Source of the DNA: Terriglobia bacterium
GTDB lineage: Bacteria; Acidobacteriota; Terriglobia; Bryobacterales; Bryobacteraceae
NCBI GenBank assembly: GCA_021325175.1
Contig: JAJPHS010000051.1
Span: forward strand, 1-33,362
DNA length: 33,362 nucleotides
Direction: 5' to 3'
Made by a program: the position numbers and the translations under genes. Shown piece by piece: positions 24,320 through 31,918 of the stretch; position 1 is the stretch's first letter; every line of letters begins with the position of its first letter. The notes beneath the pieces were generated by a model, which worked only from the letters and a program-made list of their open reading frames with translations, was not told the origin of the DNA and made no database searches.

Positions 24320-27300
24320 TTACGTCGCCGCGACTGTCTTCAGTTCGGCGAGTTTCTCTTCGGCAAGCCTTTTGACGCGCTCGATCGATTCCTCTTTGAT
24401 CCGTTCGTAGCCGCGGATCTGATCGGGCAGCGCGGCGATTTCAAGCGCTTTCGGCAGATTCTCCTGGCATAGCTGATCGGCGACGCGCTCGATCAGCGTG
24501 CGATACCAATCGATCAGCTCCCGTTCCTGGCGGCGAAGCGCGCTGTAGCCGAAAATATCGAGCGGGCCGCCGCGCAGCACTTTCATTGCGGCGAGAATTT
24601 TTAAGGGCGTCCGAAACCACCCGCCGAGCTTGATTTTTTTGCGGACGCCGAAGCGCCGCAGCAGCGGCGGATGCAGATGATAGGCGATCGATTCGACGCT
24701 CTCCCAGGTCTCGGCGGCGCGCTTTTCAAAATCGCCGCGGGTGAGCAGTCGCGCGACCTCGTACTCGTCTTTATACGCCATCAGCTTGTAGAGATACCTA
24801 GCGACGGTCTCTTCGAGCGCCGGCGCGCGGCGGGCGATTCCGGCGACGAAATCGGAATAGCTTCTGGCATAGGCGGCGTTTTGATACGCGGTGAGTTCCG
24901 CGACTCGATCGAGCGGCCGGGCGGGCGGAGGGCTTGGGCCGGCGAGAATGCTTTCGACCGACGCCGCGTCGTGGTAATACTTGCGGCCCCAATCGAAGAC
25001 CTGCAAATTTCTTTCGACATCGACCTCGTTCAGGCGAATGGCCTGCTTGATCGACTCCAGCGAAAGCGGAATCAGGCCGTCCTGACAGGCAACGCCCAGC
25101 ATGAAAAGATTTACCGCCAGATGGGTGCCGAACAGGCCCTCGGCGATGCGGTTGGCGTCCACCATGATGTGGCGGCGAGTGGCGGACTTGATTTCCTCGA
25201 CCAGCGCCGCGGGGCCGGACAGCGGAACGCGGCTGCGGATCGCGTCGATGGTCGGGGTCAGATTGGTATTGAGCAGCGCGACCGTGCTTGCCGGCGAGGC
25301 GAGCTTCAGCGTCTCCGCCGCGGCGGCGCCCAGCAGATCGAAGCCGAGGATCACGTCGGCGTTGCCGATGTTGATCCGATTGGGCGTTTCGAGCGGACGC
25401 CGGCTCAACAGCAGGTGGGAGATGACGGCGCCGCCCTTCTGCGCCGAACCGGTCTGATCCAGCGTCTGCGCATACAGCCCGTCGATCCATGCCGCGGTGG
25501 CGAGCAGCGCGTTGATCGTGACCACGCCGGTGCCGCCGATGCCCGGCATCACGATGCGATACGCTTCGCCGATCGCGGCCACTTCCCGCGGGGCTGGAAC
25601 TGCGGCCGGGGGCAGCGGGGGCAGCGATTTCTTTCGCAGACCCGTGCCCGGTTTCAGGTTGACGGTAATAAATGACGGGCAATCGCCGAGCGCGCAGGAG
25701 TAGTCCTTATTGCAGGACGATTGGTGAATGCGCATCTTCCGGCCGCGCGCGGTCTCAACCGGCGTGAGGCTCATGCAGTTCGATTGCCTGACGCAATCGC
25801 CGCAGCCTTCGCAAACCTCTTCATGGATCATCAGGCGCGCCGCCGGCTCGGCGTACTTGCCGCGGGAGCGCTTGCGGCGTTTTTCGGCGGCGCACTCCTG
25901 GTCATAGATCATCACGCTAACGCCGGGGATTTTCTCAAGCTCGGCAAGCGTGCGCTCCAGCTCGCCGCGATCCCGGACTTCGGCGATGGAGGCCAGCTCT
26001 ACGTTCCGATAGTGCTCGGGATCTTCGGCGAGGATCACGATTTTTCGCACGCCTTCGGCTTCCAGTTTCCTGGTCAGGGCCGGGATCGGCAGAGCGCCTT
26101 GCGCGGCCTGGCCTCCGGTCATGGCGACGTGGCCGTTGTACAGGATCTTATAAGTAATGTTGAGGCCGCTGGCGACCATCGCCTGCACGGCGAGCGAGCC
26201 GGAATGGAAAAAAGTTCCGTCGCCCAGGTTCTGGAACACGTGCTGCGTCCCGGTGAACGGCGCCATGCCGATCCAAGGCGCGCCCTCCCCGCCCATGTGC
26301 GTGAGAAAAGAAAACGCGCGGCTGGAATCCAGGCGCATCGCCATGGTGTGGCATCCGATGCCCCCGCCGGCGAGCTGGCCGGGCAGCAGGATGGTCGAGC
26401 GGTTGTGCGGGCAGCCGGAACAGAAGTTGGACGGGCGTCCGGCCGCGGCGGATCGCGGGCGCGCAGCGGCTGCTTCGATGAGCCGGATGCGCGCGGCGAT
26501 CCTGGCGGTCGAGCGCGAGTCGCCGAGCAGCTTTGCCAACACCGCCGCGATGCGGTCCGGGTCGAGCTCGCCGGATGCGGGAAACAGCGGCGCGCCATCG
26601 GCGTCCGTCTTTCCCATCACGATGGGGCGCGAGGGCCGGCTGTAGAGAGCGTCGCGCAGATGCAGCTCGAGAAAACCGCGCTTCTCCTCGATGACGAGAA
26701 TTGCCGCCAAGCCGCTTGCAAATTCGCGTGCGAATTGCGCGTCCAGCGGAAAGGTCATGCCGAATTTGGCGATGCGAAGGCCCAGATCGTTCAACTCGTT
26801 TTCGCCGATGCCCAAATCGCGGAGGGCCTGCGCCAGATCGTAATAGGATTTTCCGGCGCTGGCGATGCCCAGCCAGGCATCGGCGGCGCCGTGCCATCGA
26901 TTTATGCCGTTGAGCCGCGCGAAATCGACCGCCGCTTTCAGCCGGCGCAAGTTCACTTCCTGTTCCAGCGCCAGCGTGACCGGCGGAACCAGCCGCGGAT
27001 CGACGTATTTCTGATAATTTTCAGGAATTTTGATAACCGGCCGCTCCGGATCGATTGAAACGGTGCCGCCGCCATCGCAGATATCGGTGACCAGTTTCAA
27101 TCCGGCCCAGGCGCCGGAGAAGCGGGAGAGCGCGATGGCGAGCAGGCCGTAATCGAGGATCTCCTGCGCGTTGCCGGGATAAAGGAAGGGAATGCCTGTG
27201 TTAAAAAACGTGAAGTCGCTTTGGTGCGGGATGGTCGAGCTTTTGCAGCCATGATCGTCGCCGGCAAGCAGGAGCGCGGCGCAGTTTTTGCCGGTTCCCG

Positions 27301-27679
27301 CCATGTTGGCGTGGCGCAGAACGTCGCCGCAGCGGTCGACGCCGGGTCCTTTGCCATACCAGATGCCGACGACGCCGTCGGCTTTCGGATTGCCGGCGAC
27401 CTCGAAGATCTGGCTGCCCATGATCGCGGTGGCGGCGAGATCTTCGTTGAGTCCCGGACGAAAGACGATATTGTGGCGCTCCAGCAGGGAACCGGCGCGC
27501 GCCAGCGCCAGATCGTATCCGCCGAGCGGCGAGCCTTCGTATCCGGAAATGAACGCGCCGGTGTTGAGTCCGGCGCGGCGATCGCGGCGCATCTGGTCCA
27601 GCGGAAGCCGCACCAGCGCTTGAATGCCGGTGAGATAAACGCCGCCGCGTTCGAGCGTATATTTATCGGCGAGCCTCAT
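24320..27679 (-). CDS. Fused indolepyruvate:ferredoxin oxidoreductase
   Basis: A 1119-residue fused 2-oxoacid:ferredoxin oxidoreductase that converts aryl-pyruvates (and possibly branched-chain oxoacids) plus CoA to acyl-CoA and reduced ferredoxin in the cytoplasm. It starts MRLADKYTLERGGVYLTG, as in the family, so I prefer ATG 27679 over the in-frame GTG at 27709. Domains: pyrimidine-binding half (1-200, SGYEGSPLGGYD), TPP-binding half (about 415-600, CSGCPHN, IGCHTM, GDGTFFHSG), iron-sulfur segment with C623/C626/C629/C635 and C656/C662/C667, gamma domain (about 705-900, MPGIGGTGVV) and a C-terminal DUF6537-like region. Length and motifs are complete. It lies upstream of the crotonase gene and diverges from a thioesterase gene. 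Neither possible start has a clear ribosome site. Confidence 0.95.
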   Translation of the reverse strand: MRLADKYTLERGGVYLTGIQALVRLPLDQMRRDRRAGLNTGAFISGYEGSPLGGYDLALARAGSLLERHNIVFRPGLNEDLAATAIMGSQIFEVAGNPKADGVVGIWYGKGPGVDRCGDVLRHANMAGTGKNCAALLLAGDDHGCKSSTIPHQSDFTFFNTGIPFLYPGNAQEILDYGLLAIALSRFSGAWAGLKLVTDICDGGGTVSIDPERPVIKIPENYQKYVDPRLVPPVTLALEQEVNLRRLKAAVDFARLNGINRWHGAADAWLGIASAGKSYYDLAQALRDLGIGENELNDLGLRIAKFGMTFPLDAQFAREFASGLAAILVIEEKRGFLELHLRDALYSRPSRPIVMGKTDADGAPLFPASGELDPDRIAAVLAKLLGDSRSTARIAARIRLIEAAAARPRSAAAGRPSNFCSGCPHNRSTILLPGQLAGGGIGCHTMAMRLDSSRAFSFLTHMGGEGAPWIGMAPFTGTQHVFQNLGDGTFFHSGSLAVQAMVASGLNITYKILYNGHVAMTGGQAAQGALPIPALTRKLEAEGVRKIVILAEDPEHYRNVELASIAEVRDRGELERTLAELEKIPGVSVMIYDQECAAEKRRKRSRGKYAEPAARLMIHEEVCEGCGDCVRQSNCMSLTPVETARGRKMRIHQSSCNKDYSCALGDCPSFITVNLKPGTGLRKKSLPPLPPAAVPAPREVAAIGEAYRIVMPGIGGTGVVTINALLATAAWIDGLYAQTLDQTGSAQKGGAVISHLLLSRRPLETPNRINIGNADVILGFDLLGAAAAETLKLASPASTVALLNTNLTPTIDAIRSRVPLSGPAALVEEIKSATRRHIMVDANRIAEGLFGTHLAVNLFMLGVACQDGLIPLSLESIKQAIRLNEVDVERNLQVFDWGRKYYHDAASVESILAGPSPPPARPLDRVAELTAYQNAAYARSYSDFVAGIARRAPALEETVARYLYKLMAYKDEYEVARLLTRGDFEKRAAETWESVESIAYHLHPPLLRRFGVRKKIKLGGWFRTPLKILAAMKVLRGGPLDIFGYSALRRQERELIDWYRTLIERVADQLCQENLPKALEIAALPDQIRGYERIKEESIERVKRLAEEKLAELKTVAAT

Positions 27680-27695
27680 GCTTTGCCAAACCAGC

Positions 27696-27746
27696 AGCCA
27701 GAATAACACCCCGGCTGATCGGATCGGCGGCCGCGCTATTCTGGCT
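27696..27746. promoter_or_regulatory. Perfect 10-bp inverted repeat in the divergent promoter region
   Basis: AGCCAGAATA (27696-27705) and TATTCTGGCT (27737-27746) are exact reverse complements separated by 31 nt, within the 76 nt between two divergent genes. Each arm holds TATTCT facing its own gene, which could serve as a -10 box: leader of about 14 nt for the oxidoreductase and about 7 nt for the thioesterase. It may instead be the two half-sites of one regulator. No matching -35 boxes are evident. Confidence 0.5.
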
Positions 27747-27755
27747 TGTGAATCG

Positions 27756-28172
27756 ATGAAACCGCCATTCCTCTACGAAAACCGCGTCCGGTTTGGCGAT
27801 ACCGACGCGAGCGGGCGCATTTTTTATCTCGCGCTGCTGCGCCATTTTGACGCGGCCGAGACCGAATTCATGCGCAGCATCGGCGCGGGTTATCGCGAGA
27901 TTCAGGACGAGCATACGAGCTTCCCGCGCGTTCACGTGGAGTGCGATTACACCAGCGCTCTACGCTTTGACGATCTGATGCGCATCGAGGTGCGCGTCGA
28001 AAAAATTGGCGGAGCATCGTTCACGCTGGCTTTCGATGTGAGCGTCGAGGGCCGCAACGCGGCGCGCGGCAGAGTCACCATTGTCGCCATGAGCCGCGAG
28101 ACGCAGCGTCCCATCCCATTGCCTAACCGCGTCCGATCCGCGCTTGCCGCGTCTCTGAAGTCCGGTTTTTGA
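27756..28172 (+). CDS. Hotdog-fold acyl-CoA thioesterase (4-hydroxybenzoyl-CoA thioesterase family)
   Basis: A 138-residue single-domain hotdog protein from the ATG at 27756; the frame is open upstream, but that part resembles nothing and would span the promoter region. The motif VRFGDTDASGRIFY places Asp17 exactly where 4-hydroxybenzoyl-CoA thioesterase has its catalytic Asp, and RHFDAAETEFMR matches the following helix. It hydrolyses an acyl-CoA to acid plus CoA in the cytoplasm. It is divergent from the indolepyruvate oxidoreductase, whose products are aryl-acetyl-CoA thioesters, so relief of CoA trapping in that pathway is plausible (inference). The ribosome site is weak. Confidence 0.9.
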   Translation: MKPPFLYENRVRFGDTDASGRIFYLALLRHFDAAETEFMRSIGAGYREIQDEHTSFPRVHVECDYTSALRFDDLMRIEVRVEKIGGASFTLAFDVSVEGRNAARGRVTIVAMSRETQRPIPLPNRVRSALAASLKSGF

Positions 28173-28188
28173 TATTCTGCGGAGGAAG

Positions 28189-28227
28189 ATGAAGGCCCGG
28201 GCGCAACAGGCCGCAGCGGCCTCTTGA
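28189..28227 (+). CDS. Putative 12-codon leader ORF upstream of the amidohydrolase operon
   Basis: ATG at 28189 is preceded by GGAGG (28181-28185). It reads M-K-A-R-A-Q-Q-A-A-A-A-S and stops at TGA 28225-28227. That stop overlaps the AAGGAA ribosome site of the amidohydrolase (ATG 28238). A perfect inverted repeat, AGGCCGC-A-GCGGCCT (28208-28222), lies inside the ORF. Translation of the leader could melt this hairpin and feed ribosomes to the main gene. It is too short to judge by homology; a chance ORF is possible. Confidence 0.4.
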   Translation: MKARAQQAAAAS

Positions 28228-28237
28228 AGGAAACGAT

Positions 28238-29485
28238 ATGTCCAAATTTCTCCTTTTCACGCTTGCCTTATCCGCGCTGTCGGCGCAGGAACGGCCGATC
28301 GTACTGAAAACCTCGACGCTTTACGACGGCAAGGGAAAGACGCTGCACAATCAGATTGTTGTCATTGAAGGATCGAAAATCGCGCGGATCGGCGGCGCGG
28401 CGCCCGCCAACGCGGTGGTCTACGATCTGGCGGCGCTGACGGTGACGCCAGGCTGGATCGATACGCACTCCCATATCATTTGGCATTTCGACAACAACGG
28501 ACGCTTTGCCGGACGCGACGAGCCGCAGGAACAGGCGGTTCTGCATATCGCCGAGAACCTGGTGGCGACGCTCAATGCCGGCTTCACCACGATTCAGAGC
28601 CCGGGATCGATCCAGGATAAGGACGTGCGGGACATGATCGCGCACGGAAACCTGGTTGGCCCGAGGATTCTCAGTTCCTTCCAGCCGATCACGAATCCGC
28701 AATGGGACCCGGCGAAGATGAAGGCTACGGTGGATGAGCGCAAGCAGCAGGGCGCGGACTTCATCAAGCTGTTCGCCTCGAAAAGCATTCGCGAGGGCGG
28801 CGCGATCACGCTCTCGCAGGAGCAGATCGACGCGGTCTGCGGCGAGGCCAAGGCGCAGGGATTACGGACCATCGTCCACGCGCATTCGGCCGAATCGGCA
28901 AAGGCGTCGACGCTGGCCGGATGCACCTCGATCGAGCACGGCGCCTTCGTCACCGACGACGTTTTCGATCTGATGGCCCAGCGCGGCACGTATTATGACC
29001 CCAATATCGGCCTTGTTCTGCAAAATTATCTCGAAAACAAGCCAAAATATTTCGGGATCGGAAATTACAATGAGGAAGGCTTCGCCTACATGGAAAAAGG
29101 CCTTTCCATCACCCTGGACACGTTCAAGAAAGCGCTGAAGCACAAGGATTTAAAGATCATCTACGGCACCGACGCGACGGCCGGAGCGCACGGGCAGAAT
29201 TATCGCGAATTTATCGTCCGGGTCAAGGACGGCGGAATGGACCCGATGCAGGCGCTGATTTCGGCGACCTCATTATCGGCGCAGTCGCTGAATCTCGAAA
29301 AGGAAATCGGATCGATCGAGCCGGGAATGCAGGCCGATATTGTGGGATTCGACGGCGATCCGTTGAAGGACGTGTATGCGGCGGGGCGCGCGGTGTTCGT
29401 GATGAAGGGCGGCAAGGTGTACGAGAATCTCGCTCGCGGTTCGAAGACCGGCTGGCGCCCGGCGGGTAAGGAATCGGCGCGGTGA
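28238..29485 (+). CDS. Exported metal-dependent amidohydrolase (imidazolonepropionase/prolidase-like)
   Basis: A 415-residue amidohydrolase with a signal peptide (about 1-16, ending SALSAQ), so it works outside the cytoplasm. Metal-site residues are all visible: DTHSH (His77, His79), Lys177 (FIKLFA), VHAHS (His214/216), EHGA (His234) and GTDAT (Asp312). The N- and C-terminal beta-sandwich halves (IVVIEGSKIARIG; G..QADIVGFDGDPLKD) complete the fold. Related proteins include Xaa-Pro or Xaa-Arg dipeptidases and imidazolonepropionases; the substrate cannot be told. AAGGAA lies 8 nt before the ATG. Its stop overlaps the next gene's GTG (GTGA), so it heads the dehydrogenase operon. Confidence 0.92.
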   Translation: MSKFLLFTLALSALSAQERPIVLKTSTLYDGKGKTLHNQIVVIEGSKIARIGGAAPANAVVYDLAALTVTPGWIDTHSHIIWHFDNNGRFAGRDEPQEQAVLHIAENLVATLNAGFTTIQSPGSIQDKDVRDMIAHGNLVGPRILSSFQPITNPQWDPAKMKATVDERKQQGADFIKLFASKSIREGGAITLSQEQIDAVCGEAKAQGLRTIVHAHSAESAKASTLAGCTSIEHGAFVTDDVFDLMAQRGTYYDPNIGLVLQNYLENKPKYFGIGNYNEEGFAYMEKGLSITLDTFKKALKHKDLKIIYGTDATAGAHGQNYREFIVRVKDGGMDPMQALISATSLSAQSLNLEKEIGSIEPGMQADIVGFDGDPLKDVYAAGRAVFVMKGGKVYENLARGSKTGWRPAGKESAR

Positions 29486-31377
29486 GCCGGAATTGGAAAC
29501 AATCGCGGCAATTGGCAGCCGGGCTTTTCACGGGCGCGATGTTTTTGTGCCTGAGCGCGGATCGGGGACAGGTCGATTGGGCAGTTTGGGGCGGAGAATC
29601 GGGGGCGACGCATTATTCGGAGCTGAGCGAAATCAACCGCTCCAATGTGGCCCGGCTCAAGCAGGCCTGGATTTGGAAAACGGGCGAAACTCCGCTCGAT
29701 CCATATAAGACGCGGCCGGGCATGTTTGAAGACACGCCGCTGATGATCGATGGCGTGGTGTACGTGACCACGCCGTATAATCGGGTGGTCGCGCTCGACG
29801 CCGAATCGGGCAAGCAGCTTTGGGCGTACGATCCGAAAAGCTACGTGGATGGGCAGCCGCCGAACGGGACCGGCTATGTGCATCGCGGGATCGCGATCTG
29901 GCGGGGCGAAAAAGATCCGCGGATCTTCTTGAACACGCGCTACCGGCTGATTTCGATCGACGCCAAGACGGGCAAGCCGGATCAGAGCTTCGGCGATAAC
30001 GGCATCGTCGATCTGAGCCAGGGGCTCGTCTGGCCCATCAACAAGCTGCACTACACCGAGACGTCGCCGCCGGTGGTGTACAAGAATCTGGTAATCGTCG
30101 GCAACGGCGTGGGCGACCGGCTGGTGTACAAAAACGATCCGCCGGGCGATGTGCGGGCCTTCGATGCGCGCAGCGGAAAACGGGTGTGGACCTTCCACAC
30201 CATTCCGCAGCCGGGCGAGTACGGCGCCGATTCCTGGGGTGGGGGCTCGAATCAATTCACCGGGCACACCAATGTCTGGGCTCCCATGAGCCTGGATGAA
30301 AAGCGGGGGCTGTTATATCTGCCGGTGAGCACGCCATCCAACGATTTTTACGGCGGAGCGCGGCCGGGGAACAACTTATTCGGCGAATCGCTGGTGTGTC
30401 TGGACGCCAACACGGGCGAGCGGAAATGGTTTTATCAGATCGTGCATCACGGGTTGTGGGATTACGATTTGGCGTCGCCTCCGGCGCTGGTGACCCTCAA
30501 CGTGGACGGCCGGAAAATCGACGCGGTGGTGCAGTTGACCAAGCAGGGATTCGCGTTTGTGTTCGATCGGGTGACGGGAACGCCGGTGTGGCCGATCGAG
30601 GAAAGACCGGTTCCGCAAAGCGACGTTCCGGGCGAGCACAGCTCGCCTACGCAGCCGTTTCCCTCCAAGCCGCCCGCGTTCTCGCCGCAGGGCGTGACGC
30701 TCGACGATGCCTTCGATCTGACGCCGGAGTTGAAAGCCGAAGCGCAGACCGAGATGAAGAAGTACAGGCTGGGTCCGCTGTTCACGCCGCCATCGCTTCA
30801 GGGGACGCTGGGGCGTCCGGGGATCATCGGCGGAGCCAACTGGGGCGGCGGCGCGTTCGATCCGGAGACGGGATTTCTTTATGTCAAGACCTCGAATCAG
30901 CCGGCGGTGTGGAAGGTGGTGAAGGCGGAGCATACTTCCGAGGTCGATGCGGAGTGGACCGGCGATCTGCGCGCGCAGGCCACGTTTCACGGCCGCCTGC
31001 CGCTGACCAAGCCGCCTTACGGGCAGGTGACGGCGATCGATCTGAATCACGGAACCATCGCCTGGCAGGAGCCGTTCGGCGATTGGCCCGAGCTTCGCGC
31101 CAATCCGGCGCTCGAAGGCGTCCGATTGCCGGAAAAACTCGGCGTTGCCGGGCCGCAAGGCGGCATCGTGACCAAGGGCGGATTGTTTTTCGTCGGCGGC
31201 GAGGATCGATTCCTGCACGCCATCGATAAGGCGACCGGCCGCGATCTGTGGACCGGCGCGCTGCCGGCGAAGTCGTATGGCGTGCCCATGACCTATCGGA
31301 CGCGATCCGGGAGGCAGTTTGTTCTCATCACGGTCGGGCAAGGGACGGATGCGGCTGTGGTCGCGTTCGGGTTGTAA
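29482..31377 (+). CDS. PQQ-dependent dehydrogenase (quinoprotein glucose dehydrogenase-like)
   Basis: A 631-residue quinoprotein with an eight-bladed propeller plan, closest by eye to the catalytic domain of membrane glucose dehydrogenase. An N-terminal hydrophobic segment (about 11-26) exports or anchors it. The active-site region shows HHGLWDYD (322-329) and Lys354 (TKQGFAFVFDR), with PVPQSDVPGEHSSPTQPFP after it, as in the glucose/sorbitol type. The tryptophan-docking style repeats (VVALDAESGKQLWAY; AIDLNHGTIAWQ) are present. There is no cytochrome c domain and no five-helix membrane anchor, so electrons must pass to another carrier. The GTG start is preceded by AAGGAA. Followed by genes of a flavin dehydrogenase. 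Confidence 0.94.
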   Translation: MSRNWKQSRQLAAGLFTGAMFLCLSADRGQVDWAVWGGESGATHYSELSEINRSNVARLKQAWIWKTGETPLDPYKTRPGMFEDTPLMIDGVVYVTTPYNRVVALDAESGKQLWAYDPKSYVDGQPPNGTGYVHRGIAIWRGEKDPRIFLNTRYRLISIDAKTGKPDQSFGDNGIVDLSQGLVWPINKLHYTETSPPVVYKNLVIVGNGVGDRLVYKNDPPGDVRAFDARSGKRVWTFHTIPQPGEYGADSWGGGSNQFTGHTNVWAPMSLDEKRGLLYLPVSTPSNDFYGGARPGNNLFGESLVCLDANTGERKWFYQIVHHGLWDYDLASPPALVTLNVDGRKIDAVVQLTKQGFAFVFDRVTGTPVWPIEERPVPQSDVPGEHSSPTQPFPSKPPAFSPQGVTLDDAFDLTPELKAEAQTEMKKYRLGPLFTPPSLQGTLGRPGIIGGANWGGGAFDPETGFLYVKTSNQPAVWKVVKAEHTSEVDAEWTGDLRAQATFHGRLPLTKPPYGQVTAIDLNHGTIAWQEPFGDWPELRANPALEGVRLPEKLGVAGPQGGIVTKGGLFFVGGEDRFLHAIDKATGRDLWTGALPAKSYGVPMTYRTRSGRQFVLITVGQGTDAAVVAFGL

Positions 31378-31411
31378 ACGAACGCGGGGCGGTGCGGATA
31401 ATTCGGGTTTT

Positions 31412-31918
31412 ATGAAGCGGAGAAGTTTTTTTCAACGAATATTGTCGGCCATGGCGGCGGTGGCCGCGCCGCGCTGGGCTCGCGCGCAGCGGTTGGATTC
31501 GGGGATGCGGGAATTGGCGAATATCGTCCTGCCGGCCTCGCTCGGGCGCGCGCGGGTTGAGAGGGTGGCGGCGGATTTTCTGGTTTGGATCCGCGATTAT
31601 CGCGCCGGCGCGGAGATGCCTTCCGGCTACGGGCATCCGCGAACTCAGGTAACGCCGCCGAATCCGTCGGCGCACTATGCGGAGCAGTTGGCGGCGCTGG
31701 GCTCGCCGATGAGGCGAGAAGCGGTCGAGCGGGCCATCACCGATGCGAAGGCCGATCGCATCCCGCAGCGGCCCGACGGGCGACACGTGGCGACGGATCT
31801 GCTCGCCTTCTTCTTTAACTCATCTCTGGGCGAGGATTTTCTTTATGACGCGAAAATCCGCCGCGACGACTGCCGGGGACTCGCTAATTCGGCGAAGCGG
31901 CCGGAGAAATTCTCGTGA
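31412..31918 (+). CDS. Gluconate 2-dehydrogenase subunit 3-like protein, twin-arginine signal
   Basis: A 168-residue protein from the ATG at 31412, where a twin-arginine signal begins (KRRSFFQRIL, hydrophobic to about residue 21, then WARA). The mature part fits the gluconate 2-dehydrogenase subunit 3 family: small, helical, usually needed to export the GMC flavoprotein subunit by riding the Tat pathway. The adjacent GMC gene has no signal of its own, which agrees with this hitchhiker role. Sequence similarity is modest, and the call leans on context. The ribosome site is weak; it starts 34 nt after the quinoprotein gene, and its TGA overlaps the GTG of the next gene. Confidence 0.75.
   Translation: MKRRSFFQRILSAMAAVAAPRWARAQRLDSGMRELANIVLPASLGRARVERVAADFLVWIRDYRAGAEMPSGYGHPRTQVTPPNPSAHYAEQLAALGSPMRREAVERAITDAKADRIPQRPDGRHVATDLLAFFFNSSLGEDFLYDAKIRRDDCRGLANSAKRPEKFS

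Noticed and set aside
25721..27058. A 445-codon open frame antisense to the indolepyruvate oxidoreductase
   Set aside because: Shadow frame; the other strand carries intact TPP and Fe-S motifs.
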